64,000 bases of DNA. It comes from Zobellia uliginosa. GTDB taxonomy: Bacteria > Bacteroidota > Bacteroidia > Flavobacteriales > Flavobacteriaceae. Positions 16,799 to 25,228 of the stretch are shown in pieces. Under the pieces are notes generated by a model. That model was not told the DNA's origin. It saw only the letters and a list, made by a program, of their open reading frames with translations, and searched no databases. The stretch's first letter is position 1. Every line of letters starts with the position of its first letter. The stretch lies in assembly GCF_018860745.1 (NCBI RefSeq), contig NZ_JAHKPY010000003.1:1-64000 (forward strand), given 5' to 3'. The position numbers were made by a program, and so were the translations under genes.

Positions 16799-17968
16799 AT
16801 GAGTAAAAATTTTAAAATGGTAGCTAAGACACTCTTTGGTTTTGAAGAGATTTTGGCTAAGGAAATTCGTAACCTAGGTGGTGGCAATGTAGTTGAAGGA
16901 GTTAGAAACGTTTCTTTTGAAGGAGATACTGGCTTTATGTACAAGGCCAATTTATGTTTGCGAACCGCCATTAAGATTATAAAACCTATACATTCTTTTT
17001 CGGTACGTAATGAGAACGAGTTGTATAAAAAAATCTATGCGATGGATTGGGCCGAATATCTTTCGGTAGATACCACTTTTGCGATTGATTCTACGGTTAA
17101 CTCGGATAATTTTACGCATTCCCTTTATGTATCTCAAAAAGTAAAAGATGCTATTGTAGATAAATTTAGGAATATGGATGGGAGCCGTCCGGATGTAGAT
17201 GTTAAGTTTCCCGATGTACGTATCAATATCCATATTCATAATGACCATTGCAATGTGTCCTTGGATAGTTCTGGGCGTTCGTTGCACCAACGCGGTTATA
17301 GGACAGCTACGAACATTGCACCTATAAACGAAGTGCTGGCAGCTGGTCTTTTACTTATGAGTGGATGGGATGGCCAGTGTGATTTTATGGATCCAATGTG
17401 TGGGAGTGGTACCATGTTGACGGAAGCAGCTATGATTGCTTGTAATATTCCTGTAAATATTAATAGAAAAGAATTCGCTTTTGAAAAATGGGACGATTTT
17501 GACCAGGATCTTTTTGATAAAATCATTGAAGTTAGTTTAAACAAGGTGCGTGAGTTTCACTTTAAAATAGTAGGTTACGATAAAGCACCTTCTGCGGTTA
17601 GAAAGGCAACAGACAATGTTGAGAACGCTAATCTCTCTGAATACATTTCTGTAGAACGAAAAAACTTTTTTGATACGGAAAAGTTCACAGAAGGAAAGTT
17701 ACATATGGTCTTCAATCCGCCTTACGGAGAAAGATTGAATTTAGATATGGAAGATTTTTATGCTTCTATTGGAGATACTTTAAAGCAAAAATATCCTGGT
17801 ACGGAAGCTTGGTTCATTACCTCAAATATGGAAGCGCTAAAATACGTTGGGCTTCGACCTTCTCGAAAAATAAAGGTCTTTAATAGTCACCTTGAATCTC
17901 GACTAGTGAAATATGTAATGTACGAAGGCAGTAAAAAAGCAAAATATATGAACAAGGATAAGGAGTAG
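16799..17968 (+). CDS. THUMP-domain RNA methyltransferase (RlmL-like)
   Basis: The 389-residue protein has an N-terminal ferredoxin-like/THUMP part (KTLFGFEEILAKEIRNLGG) and a C-terminal SAM methyltransferase domain. The latter has motif I MDPMCGSGTMLTEAAMIA (about residues 197-214) and the N2-guanine catalytic NPPYGERL (about 303-310). It probably makes m2G in 23S rRNA. It corresponds only to the RlmL half of the E. coli RlmKL fusion, as usual in Bacteroidota. It is convergent with DUF6048, with 22 bases between the stops. Confidence 0.9.
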   Translation: MSKNFKMVAKTLFGFEEILAKEIRNLGGGNVVEGVRNVSFEGDTGFMYKANLCLRTAIKIIKPIHSFSVRNENELYKKIYAMDWAEYLSVDTTFAIDSTVNSDNFTHSLYVSQKVKDAIVDKFRNMDGSRPDVDVKFPDVRINIHIHNDHCNVSLDSSGRSLHQRGYRTATNIAPINEVLAAGLLLMSGWDGQCDFMDPMCGSGTMLTEAAMIACNIPVNINRKEFAFEKWDDFDQDLFDKIIEVSLNKVREFHFKIVGYDKAPSAVRKATDNVENANLSEYISVERKNFFDTEKFTEGKLHMVFNPPYGERLNLDMEDFYASIGDTLKQKYPGTEAWFITSNMEALKYVGLRPSRKIKVFNSHLESRLVKYVMYEGSKKAKYMNKDKE

Positions 17969-17990
17969 TACTTCTTGCCCTAACAAGTAA

Positions 17991-18818
17991 CTATTGTTTT
18001 TTTGGCCTATCCTTAGGGTCAGGTCTTGATTCTGGTTCTGGCTGTAGCTTTTCTTTCTTTGGTTCGTTTTTCTTCTTGTAAAGGGGAATTAGGTAGCTCA
18101 TAGAAAAATTATAACCTATACCAAATCTACTGCCGTCCGTTACCTTATTGAAACCGGGAATAAAAAGGTCGTCCAAAATACCTTCTGGTCGTTTGTTCGT
18201 TATTAATATGCCCAAACGCGCACTTGCCCCAAAGTAAAAGTTTCTTACGATTTCAGCTTTTATTCCGGCCACAAACTCTAACCAAGATTTATTGCGGCCA
18301 TCATATTTTCCTAGGGCACTCGTACCAGTAGCAAAATCATCTGGGTTCCAATAACGGCTGGTATCAAAAATTTTATAGGCGTCAAGCTCTTGACTGAAAG
18401 TGCTAAAAGCATAGCGGCCACCTATGTAAATCATATTCTGTTCACCATACCAATTTCCATAGGTATTATAGTCTATTCCTAATTTAATATAACTTCCAGA
18501 TGTAGTAAAAGTGTACAGGTCTCCTTCGGGATTATCATTATCAATACCAAGTGGAGTTCCTATTGTTTTTTTCTCGTTGCCAAGTTCTGCGGCTAAATAG
18601 AGGTTTTGAGTAATTCTATAATCCCCTACAATTTCAAAACCGGTATAATCATCGTCAAAGAATGAGTTTACCAGTCTGCTTATGTCGGCGCCTACTCTAA
18701 GTCCATACCGTTGTTTGTAAACGGTTGTGTCTTTTTTATTAAGGTCTATAGGTTCATTCTGAGAGAACCCCATAGCAACAACTAAAAAGAAAAAGAGACT
18801 AGTGAAATATCTTGACAT
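17991..18818 (-). CDS. DUF6048 outer-membrane-type protein
   Basis: The ATG ending at 18818 is chosen (MSRYFTSLFFFLVVAMGFSQ), giving 275 residues with a good Sec signal; the longer start at 18857 would put 13 polar residues before it. The mature part alternates in beta-strand fashion (LYLAAELGNEKK, NMIYIGGRYAF, FYFGASARLGI, FGIGYNFSMSYLIPL) and fits the flavobacterial DUF6048 outer-membrane family. The tail is rich in Lys, Pro and Glu. The start overlaps the DUF6452 gene by 20 bases, so the two are translationally coupled. The function is unknown. Confidence 0.78.
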   Translation of the reverse strand: MSRYFTSLFFFLVVAMGFSQNEPIDLNKKDTTVYKQRYGLRVGADISRLVNSFFDDDYTGFEIVGDYRITQNLYLAAELGNEKKTIGTPLGIDNDNPEGDLYTFTTSGSYIKLGIDYNTYGNWYGEQNMIYIGGRYAFSTFSQELDAYKIFDTSRYWNPDDFATGTSALGKYDGRNKSWLEFVAGIKAEIVRNFYFGASARLGILITNKRPEGILDDLFIPGFNKVTDGSRFGIGYNFSMSYLIPLYKKKNEPKKEKLQPEPESRPDPKDRPKKQ

Positions 18819-19287
18819 GGGCGGAAGCTGTGTTTTCAATAAGTGGATTATCAACATCTATAGTCTGAACCCAAACCGAGTCATCTTGTTTGACCGTTGC
18901 GGTTAAGTTTTCAAAATTGGCAATATACCCGCAAGCTCTAGATTTATAGATTTCCTTTACATCGTAATTAAAGGTTAGGGTGTCTACATTTACATCATCA
19001 ATACTTAATTGTCTTGATAGGGCAAACGTGGTGCTGGTGGCATCTACCCGTAACGGCAAAACAATAGAATCTAGGGCTATATTTTCTATGGTATCTTTTC
19101 CTTCATTTTCTAAAATACCCCACACAATTAGGTTTTGTACATCTTTAAATTCCGTTGGATTTAACACATCATAAAAACGTATCACCATTTGAGGTGTATC
19201 GGATTCGGTACAGATATCATCTTTTTCACATGCCGAAAAAGAAAGTATGACCAAAAGAATGATGAAAGGTATTTTGAGTTTGTTCAT
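18799..19287 (-). CDS. DUF6452 lipoprotein
   Basis: The 162-residue protein has a lipoprotein signal (ILSFSAC, Cys 20) followed by EKDDICTESDTPQMVIRFYD, the hallmark opening of flavobacterial DUF6452 proteins. The rest is beta-rich. It sits 4 bases after rlmD and overlaps the DUF6048 gene, forming rlmD-DUF6452-DUF6048. The conserved pairing suggests an envelope function for the two DUF proteins, which is otherwise unknown. Confidence 0.8.
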   Translation of the reverse strand: MNKLKIPFIILLVILSFSACEKDDICTESDTPQMVIRFYDVLNPTEFKDVQNLIVWGILENEGKDTIENIALDSIVLPLRVDATSTTFALSRQLSIDDVNVDTLTFNYDVKEIYKSRACGYIANFENLTATVKQDDSVWVQTIDVDNPLIENTASAHVKIFH

Positions 19288-19291
19288 AAAG

Positions 19292-20701
19292 CTATAGCTT
19301 TTTCAAAAGTACGATATTTTCAACATGATGGGTTTGTGGGAACATGTCTACCGGTTGCACTTTTATTACTTGGTAGGCATGTTTCATCAATTCTAGGTCA
19401 CGAGCTTGGGTTGCGCTATTGCAACTCACATATACAACTTTTTCCGGAGCAATGTTAAGTATCTGTTGAACTACATCCTTATGCATGCCAACACGTGGTG
19501 GATCGGTGATGATAACATCCGGTGTGCCATGTGTCTGGATAAAATTTTCGTTAAAGACGTTTCTCATATCACCTACAAAGAAATCTACATTGTCTATTTT
19601 ATTGCGTTCGGCGTTTGCTTTTGCATCTTCAATAGCTTCGGGTACGGATTCAATACCAACTACCTTTTTTGCTTTTTTAGAAACGAACTGAGCAATGGTT
19701 CCCGTACCTGTGTAAAGATCGTAAACTAGTTCATTACCCTTTAAATCAGCAAATTCACGGGTAAGTTTATATAGTTCGTAGGCCTGTGCCGAATTGGTTT
19801 GGTAGAATGATTTGGCATTGATCTTAAATTTTAAACCTTCCATCTCCTCAAAAATATGATTGCGGCCGGCAAAACAAATAATTTCTTGGTCGTAAATAGT
19901 ATCATTTTGTTTTTGGTTGATAACATATAAAAGCGAGGTTATCTCAGGAAAAGTTTCCTTTAAGTGATTCAGTATAAGCTCACGATTTACTTTATTATCA
20001 TCATGAAACTGAATCATGACCATCAATTCTCCTGTTGAGGCCGTACGGATCATAAGGGAGCGCAATTCCCCATGCTGATGTCTTGGGTTAAAAAACGTAA
20101 GCCCATTTTTAATCGCAAAATCACGGGTATCCAAGCGAATTGCATTAGAGGGATCCTGCTGTAAGTGACATTTTTTAATATCAAGGATTTTATCCCACAT
20201 TCCAGGAATATGAAACCCTAGAGCATCACGATCCGTAATTTCCTCATCAGATTTAATTTCGTCTAAGGTCATCCATCTGCTATCGGAAAAAGAAAATTCC
20301 ATTTTATTACGATAGAAATACTGTTTCTCAGAACCTAAAATAGGTGTTGTTTCTGGTAGTTCTAGGTGTCCTATTCGTTTAAGGTTGTTTTCAATTTCTT
20401 GTTGCTTGTAGAAGAGTTGGTGCTCGTAGCCCATATCTTGCCATTTGCAACCGCCACAAACTCCAAAATGTTCGCAATGGGGTTCAACACGTTTATCTGA
20501 GTATGAGTGAAAAGCGGTAGCAATTCCTTCAAAATAAGCTTTTCTTTTCTTTGTAGTTTGTACATCAACAACATCACCAGGAACAGTATTCGTCAAAAAA
20601 ATGACCCTTCCATCGGGTGCTTTACCAATCGTTTTTCCTTTCGCCCCGGCATCTACAACCTCTACGTTTTCAAATACCTGTCGCTTGTTCTTTCTTCGCA
20701 T
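19292..20701 (-). CDS. rlmD: 23S rRNA (uracil-1939-C5)-methyltransferase
   Basis: The ATG ending at 20701 (MRRKNKRQVFENVEVVDAG) is preferred over 20728, giving 469 residues. An N-terminal TRAM domain is followed by the iron-sulfur cysteines C76, C82 and C85 (PHCEHFGVCGGCKW) plus a later Cys in DIKKCHLQ. The SAM domain has VYDLYTGTGTIAQFVSK, ITDPPRVGMH and the catalytic Cys in VYVSCNSATQARDL. It makes m5U in 23S rRNA; RlmC-type specificity cannot be excluded from sequence alone. It heads the three-gene minus-strand unit. Confidence 0.92.
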   Translation of the reverse strand: MRRKNKRQVFENVEVVDAGAKGKTIGKAPDGRVIFLTNTVPGDVVDVQTTKKRKAYFEGIATAFHSYSDKRVEPHCEHFGVCGGCKWQDMGYEHQLFYKQQEIENNLKRIGHLELPETTPILGSEKQYFYRNKMEFSFSDSRWMTLDEIKSDEEITDRDALGFHIPGMWDKILDIKKCHLQQDPSNAIRLDTRDFAIKNGLTFFNPRHQHGELRSLMIRTASTGELMVMIQFHDDNKVNRELILNHLKETFPEITSLLYVINQKQNDTIYDQEIICFAGRNHIFEEMEGLKFKINAKSFYQTNSAQAYELYKLTREFADLKGNELVYDLYTGTGTIAQFVSKKAKKVVGIESVPEAIEDAKANAERNKIDNVDFFVGDMRNVFNENFIQTHGTPDVIITDPPRVGMHKDVVQQILNIAPEKVVYVSCNSATQARDLELMKHAYQVIKVQPVDMFPQTHHVENIVLLKKL

Positions 20702-20772
20702 CCGGCAAAAGTAAGCATCCCATTGCATTTATAATAACTAAGATTACAATCCGCCTTATTAAAAATAGTTAA

Positions 20773-20868
20773 ATGTGGATTTACGGTATAGAAATAGGAG
20801 GAATCATTTTATTTCTTTTGAGCTATATCATAAAAAAAGCCAAGAAACCTCATTATAAGGAATCTTGA
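20773..20868 (+). CDS. Possible 31-residue single-pass membrane peptide
   Basis: The ORF starts MWIYGIEIGGIILFLLSYI and ends in KKAKKPHYKES. It has one hydrophobic helix and a basic tail, the pattern of real small membrane proteins. However, its last third lies opposite the terminator of the minus-strand gene at 20900-22075, which may explain some of the sequence. I see no clear ribosome-binding site. Low confidence. Confidence 0.25.
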   Translation: MWIYGIEIGGIILFLLSYIIKKAKKPHYKES

Positions 20869-20869
20869 C
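20832..20869 (-). terminator. Terminator of the TM-helix protein gene
   Basis: On the minus strand GTCAAGATTCC (20869-20859) pairs imperfectly with GGTTTCTTGGC (20849-20839), with two mismatches and one G-U, followed by seven T residues. It lies about 30 bases after the stop at 20900. Confidence 0.7.
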
Positions 20870-20899
20870 TTTACAAACAACGAGAAAATCGAGGGAACT

Positions 20900-22075
20900 C
20901 TATTGCTTGTTATTGTTGAATTTGTTTAGAATACGTTCCATTTGTTTTCCAGCAGCTTCTCTTCCTCCTAATCCAAAGGATAAAGCAACGGTAACCGCAA
21001 TTGTACCTAAAGTTATTCCAAAGGCCATGTTTATAATATCATCACCTATACCCATTGTCTTTAAGCCCATTGCTAAGAAAATTGCTAAAATGCACATTCT
21101 AACTATGGAGGCAACAAACAAGTTGTTTTCATCTTTGGCCATTGCCTTATGAGCAATTGATGCTATCCAGTTTCCGATAATTAAAATAACCAAACCGAAT
21201 AGGATGTTCCCTGATACGCCTACTAGGGTATCTAGAATTTCTGTAAGTTTTGCGAATTCTAATTTTTCTAAAGCGGTAGTAATACCAAAAAGAACAATAA
21301 AGAAAAATGCAATGTTACCAATCAACTTAGGAAGATTGGTGTTAGAAGAAATACCACCTAAATTCATTTTTTGAACAATACCATCTAACTTAAGACTCTC
21401 TAATAAGTCCGTTAAAAGACCGGCAACAAATTTTCCGCCTACAACAAAAATTATAATGATAATAACAGCTACCAATATTTTTGGTATCGCATTAAAGAAC
21501 TGTTCCAGCATATGTGTAGCCGGTACAGAAATGGAGTCCATATTCAAAATGTTCAGAGCCGTAATTAAAAGGGGGATGAAAATAAAAATGAATACTACCT
21601 TTTTAAGGATATTCACCAAATCAATATTTTCGGGTAGTTTTAATTTAGGCACTAAACTTTGAATGGTATCACCGCTAAGTCCTACAAGTTCGGAAACTAT
21701 GGTTGCAAGCATATAGCCTATGTAGCCTACTAAACCGGCACCAACTATATTAGGAATGTAATCTGTAAAACCGTTAAGTAGATTTTTCACAGGGTCTAAA
21801 ACGCTGGTCATACCTAGCTTTTCCAAGGCAAGCATGAAAACAAAAATCATTACGAAAAAGTAAATAAGCTTACCGATAAGTGAAGAAATCACCACTTTAC
21901 CTGTACCCATTTTATCATCTATTTTGGTACGTTTGATCAGCTTAGTGATTAATCTTTTAATAAAGCCGGCTACAAACCAACCAATAATCAGTATTAAAAT
22001 AGCACCAACCGTGCTTGGTAAAAAGTCGCCTACCGAGTTTGATAGACTGTTCATCATGTTCTCTAAATAATTCAT
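20900..22075 (-). CDS. MscS-like conserved TM-helix protein (CmpX type)
   Basis: The 391-residue protein has repeated hydrophobic units of the conserved TM-helix family related to small mechanosensitive channels (GAILILIIGWFVAGFIKRLI, then LVGYIGYMLATIVSELVG, VGGKFVAGLLTDLLESL and LVILIIGNWIASIAHKA). It ends with an MscS pore-like ALSFGLGGREAAGKQ segment. It is an inner-membrane protein. It has no MscS beta domain, so channel activity is uncertain. It is monocistronic with its own terminator. Confidence 0.82.
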   Translation of the reverse strand: MNYLENMMNSLSNSVGDFLPSTVGAILILIIGWFVAGFIKRLITKLIKRTKIDDKMGTGKVVISSLIGKLIYFFVMIFVFMLALEKLGMTSVLDPVKNLLNGFTDYIPNIVGAGLVGYIGYMLATIVSELVGLSGDTIQSLVPKLKLPENIDLVNILKKVVFIFIFIPLLITALNILNMDSISVPATHMLEQFFNAIPKILVAVIIIIIFVVGGKFVAGLLTDLLESLKLDGIVQKMNLGGISSNTNLPKLIGNIAFFFIVLFGITTALEKLEFAKLTEILDTLVGVSGNILFGLVILIIGNWIASIAHKAMAKDENNLFVASIVRMCILAIFLAMGLKTMGIGDDIINMAFGITLGTIAVTVALSFGLGGREAAGKQMERILNKFNNNKQ

Positions 22076-22192
22076 ATTTCAGTTTTTAAAAAGTTGGATC
22101 TATATATTAAGACACCAGTTTTTAAAGGATGTCACTATATTTTAGATATTTAGGTGAATATAGTTTTCATGTAGGAAGCAAGAAATATTTAT

Positions 22193-22200
22193 TAAGTTTG
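22193..22200 (+). promoter_or_regulatory. -7 element of rocD
   Basis: TAAGTTTG matches TAnnTTTG. No clear -33 TTG is present. It would give a leader of about 100 bases before rocD, containing a small hairpin (TTTCGA...TCGAAA near 22238-22252) of unknown meaning. Nothing else was recognised in 22076-22305. Confidence 0.45.
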
Positions 22201-22305
22201 CAATTCTACAAGGATGATTTCTCTCCCACGCTGAATTTTCGAGTCTTCGAAAGGAAAAAGGTATAGAAGGAATTACTGAAGTTTTATTTAAAAGTAATTT
22301 TTATT

Positions 22306-23586
22306 ATGTCAGTTTTAGAAAAAATCACTTCTGAAGGTGCAATTGCCTTAGAAGAAAAGTACGGAGCACACAATTACCACCCATTACCAGTTGTATTGAA
22401 CAAGGGAGAAGGTGTATATGTGTGGGATGTTGAAGGAAAAAAGTATTATGATTTTCTTTCTGCATACTCCGCAGTCAACCAAGGACATTGCCATCCAAAA
22501 ATTGTGAAAGCAATGACAGATCAGGCGCAGACCCTGACCCTTACCTCAAGGGCATTTTATAATGATATGCTAGGAAAGTACGAAAAGTACGCCACGGAAA
22601 CATTTAAATTTGATAAGCTTTTACCTATGAATACAGGTGCGGAGGCTGTTGAAACTGCATTAAAATTATGTAGAAAATGGGCCTATGAGAAAAAAGGTTT
22701 AGCTGAAAACGAAGCACAGATTATTGTTTGCGAGAATAATTTTCACGGAAGAACAACAACCATTATTTCTTTTTCCAATGACCCTGTAGCACGTAGGAAT
22801 TTTGGTCCTTATACTGCGGGATTCATCAAAATTGAATACGATAATTTAAATGCCTTAAAGGAGACTTTAGAGAGCAATACCAATATAGCCGGGTTTTTGG
22901 TAGAGCCTATTCAAGGTGAGGCAGGGGTTTATGTTCCATCTGAAGGGTATTTGGCCGGAGCGAAAGCATTATGTGAGAAACACGGAGTTTTGTTTATTGC
23001 AGATGAAGTCCAAACCGGTATTGCTAGAACAGGCAGACTTTTGGCTACTTGTGGGAACTGTTCTTGTGAAAACAAGCACTGCAGTGGAGAACCAGAGATA
23101 AAGCCGGATATCCTAATTTTGGGAAAAGCTTTGTCCGGAGGTGCGTATCCCGTATCTGCTGTCTTGGCAAATGACGATATTATGGGAGTTATCAAACCAG
23201 GGAACCATGGTAGTACTTTTGGTGGTAACCCTATAGCAGCTGCTGTTGGCGTTGCTGCTTTAGAAGTTGTGAGACAGGAAGAACTGGCTCAAAATGCTTT
23301 TGATTTGGGTGAATTGTTCCGAGCGGAGCTTAGTAAGTTTATTGAAGACTGCAACATTGTTAATGGAGTAAGGGGCAAAGGGCTTTTGAACGCCATTCTT
23401 ATTAATGATTCAGAAGATAGCTCTACCGCATGGAATATCTGTATGGCATTGAAAGAAAACGGACTTTTAGCAAAACCAACGCACGGTAATATTATTCGCT
23501 TTGCACCACCTTTGGTAATGAATAAGGAGCAACTATTAGATTGTATAAATATTATAACGACTACATTAAAACAGTTTGAAAAATAA
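22306..23586 (+). CDS. rocD: Ornithine aminotransferase
   Basis: The 426-residue PLP enzyme matches OAT along its length: [15 protein letters not shown] near the N-terminus, [32 protein letters not shown], then [14 protein letters not shown] and the PLP lysine K274 in [16 protein letters not shown]. It converts ornithine and 2-oxoglutarate to glutamate-semialdehyde and glutamate. It is somewhat longer than most OATs because of a Cys-rich insert ([13 protein letters not shown], about residues 249-261) where other OATs have a short loop before KPDI. The gene is monocistronic, with a strong terminator after it. Confidence 0.95.
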   Translation: MSVLEKITSEGAIALEEKYGAHNYHPLPVVLNKGEGVYVWDVEGKKYYDFLSAYSAVNQGHCHPKIVKAMTDQAQTLTLTSRAFYNDMLGKYEKYATETFKFDKLLPMNTGAEAVETALKLCRKWAYEKKGLAENEAQIIVCENNFHGRTTTIISFSNDPVARRNFGPYTAGFIKIEYDNLNALKETLESNTNIAGFLVEPIQGEAGVYVPSEGYLAGAKALCEKHGVLFIADEVQTGIARTGRLLATCGNCSCENKHCSGEPEIKPDILILGKALSGGAYPVSAVLANDDIMGVIKPGNHGSTFGGNPIAAAVGVAALEVVRQEELAQNAFDLGELFRAELSKFIEDCNIVNGVRGKGLLNAILINDSEDSSTAWNICMALKENGLLAKPTHGNIIRFAPPLVMNKEQLLDCINIITTTLKQFEK

Positions 23587-23609
23587 TTCGAAATCAATGA
23601 ACTAGAAAA

Positions 23610-23640
23610 AAGCCTGAAACTTAGTTTCAGGCTTCTTTTT
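23610..23640. terminator. Bidirectional terminator rocD / CCC-motif operon
   Basis: AAGCCTGAAAC (23610-23620) pairs with GTTTCAGGCTT (23624-23634) around a 3-base loop, with a T-run on the right and an A-run on the left. It can end both rocD and the convergent minus-strand genes. Confidence 0.9.
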
Positions 23641-23664
23641 ATAATTTAAAAATCTCTTAGGTTA

Positions 23665-23970
23665 TTACTTATTGCCAGAGGCTGCCGATGCAATAATTGC
23701 GGCTATGACTCCAAAATATAAAATACCAATGAGTAGGTAGACAGCAGCAATTGCTAAGCCTACATAGGACAGTATTTTCCCCGTTTTTACATTTTCAATG
23801 CCCGAATATTCGCCATTACTTTGGTCAAATGCTTGTTGGGCGGTTTTTGCATTAGATAAGCCAATAAAACTGAATATAGCTCCAAATGGTCCGCAGCAAA
23901 TAAGAGTAAGAACTATGGAAAGGATTCCAAAAGTTAGGGCATTACTAGCGCCCGGTAGGGGTTGTTGCAT
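23665..23970 (-). CDS. CCC-motif/DUF4190-like membrane protein
   Basis: The 101-residue protein has two hydrophobic helices: ALTFGILSIVLTLICCGPFG near the N-terminus and ILSYVGLAIAAVYLLIGIL near the C-terminus. Between them is a polar loop ending GIENVKTGKIL. It resembles the neighbouring 109-residue protein and the flavobacterial CCC-motif membrane family, here with CC. It is the last gene of a three-gene operon, 4 bases after the previous stop. The function is unknown. Confidence 0.78.
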   Translation of the reverse strand: MQQPLPGASNALTFGILSIVLTLICCGPFGAIFSFIGLSNAKTAQQAFDQSNGEYSGIENVKTGKILSYVGLAIAAVYLLIGILYFGVIAAIIASAASGNK

Positions 23971-23974
23971 AGTT

Positions 23975-24304
23975 CTATCCTAATAGTTCTTCCATTTTTT
24001 CGCGCATCAATTCCGGATCTTGCATGTCTTCAAATCCAAAGAAAGCAATCATTCCAATGGTCATCATCAAATAAAGAACACTTAATACGATACCAATGAT
24101 AGCCAGAATCTTTCCGGTCTTTACATTGCCATAATCAGTGTAATTTTCTGGATTTTCCAGATAAATAGCCGTGGCTTTATTAGCTAAAACCAAGGCAACG
24201 ACGCCAAAAATAATACCTAGAATACCATAACAACAGCATGTAACTATTGATAGTATACCAAATACAAGAATAAGCGTAGCGTTGGGTAGTTTGTGTTGTT
24301 CCAT
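23975..24304 (-). CDS. CCC-motif membrane protein
   Basis: The 109-residue protein has the diagnostic Cys triplet in LSIVTCCCYGILG within the first helix. A DYGNVKTGKILAIIGIVLS second helix follows, then an acidic C-terminal tail. It is probably a paralogue of the next gene (shared NVKTGKIL motif). It lies 4 bases from each neighbour. The role is unknown; these genes are typically next to DUF2752 genes, as here. Confidence 0.8.
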   Translation of the reverse strand: MEQHKLPNATLILVFGILSIVTCCCYGILGIIFGVVALVLANKATAIYLENPENYTDYGNVKTGKILAIIGIVLSVLYLMMTIGMIAFFGFEDMQDPELMREKMEELLG

Positions 24305-24308
24305 TTTT

Positions 24309-24620
24309 TTAGTGGGTTAGGTGAGTCATTTTTAAAATATAGTTAACTAATATAATAGCTCCACTAACAAATCCTAGGGTTACTTTTATAGAAGTTTCAA
24401 AACGAAATCGTATAAATTGACTTGCTAAGGCAAATAACGCAAGTGGAATGAGTGTAAAAATTGCGGGGTACATATCAAAGGCAGCACTAAATTCACCCTT
24501 GAAAAAAAGAAAGATAGAACGCTGAAGACCGCAGCCGGGACAGTCAATGCCAAATAGCTTTTTGTTCAAGCATGGTAGCATGTAATCTTCAATAACTAAT
24601 AGAGAGGTGGCTAACTGCAT
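24309..24620 (-). CDS. DUF2752 membrane protein
   Basis: The 103-residue protein contains the DUF2752 signature FGIDCPGCGLQRS and three hydrophobic segments. The chosen start gives an extra MQLATSLLVIEDY; the ATG ending at 24584 (MLPCLNKKLFG) matches the usual family start and is a fair alternative. It is first in the operon with the two CCC-motif genes and divergent from the Smr gene. The function is unknown. Confidence 0.8.
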   Translation of the reverse strand: MQLATSLLVIEDYMLPCLNKKLFGIDCPGCGLQRSIFLFFKGEFSAAFDMYPAIFTLIPLALFALASQFIRFRFETSIKVTLGFVSGAIILVNYILKMTHLTH

Positions 24621-24682
24621 TTTTCCTGTTTGGCAATTCTTTCACGAAAATTACCATTATTTTTGTGGATACAAAACAAATT

Positions 24683-25228
24683 ATGGCCGTTTTTCAAATA
24701 GGGGACAAGGTAGAGACTATAGATGATGTTATCTCAGGTAGGGTAACAAAGGTTTCGGAAGGCACGGTTACCATGGAAACCAATGACGGGTTTCTTCTTG
24801 ATTTTGACGCTAATGAGTTGGTGAGAATCGATACTGGCGATATAAGGGTAAGTAATTACGAGATAAGCCAAATCAAGGCAGAAAAAGAAATTCCCAAAAG
24901 AAGACAAACCCAGGTTACTAAGCCTAAAGAACGTAACGCCCCTAAAATGGAAGTGGATTTGCATATTCATCAATTAACAAAGTCAAGTAAGGGCATGAGC
25001 AATCATGAAATGCTTAATCTTCAAATAGATGCGGCAAGGCGTCAATTAGAATTTGCCATTAAAAAGCGAATTCAAAAAGTAGTTTTCATCCATGGAGTAG
25101 GTGAGGGAATACTAAAAGAAGAGTTGTATTATCTGTTTAGAAGGTATGACAATGTAAAACATTATGACGCCGATTACCAGAAATATGGTCTAGGAGCAAC
25201 GGAAATCTATATTTACCAGAATGCCTAA
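24683..25228 (+). CDS. Smr-domain protein (DUF2027-type)
   Basis: The start at ATG 24683 (MAVFQIGDKVETIDD) gives 181 residues; a GTG at 24665 would add six. The N-terminal beta domain (IGDKVETIDDVISGRVTKV) is followed by a linker rich in Lys and Arg. The C-terminal Smr nuclease-like domain has MEVDLHIHQLT and VVFIHGVGEGILKEELY, with the LDLH-like and HGxG motifs both present. It may act on nucleic acids. Its stop overlaps that of the convergent lipoprotein gene by 3 bases. Confidence 0.85.
   Translation: MAVFQIGDKVETIDDVISGRVTKVSEGTVTMETNDGFLLDFDANELVRIDTGDIRVSNYEISQIKAEKEIPKRRQTQVTKPKERNAPKMEVDLHIHQLTKSSKGMSNHEMLNLQIDAARRQLEFAIKKRIQKVVFIHGVGEGILKEELYYLFRRYDNVKHYDADYQKYGLGATEIYIYQNA

Noticed and set aside
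22238-22252. Hairpin in the rocD leader as a riboswitch
   Set aside because: Only a 6-bp stem with a small loop, and no match to any riboswitch I know.
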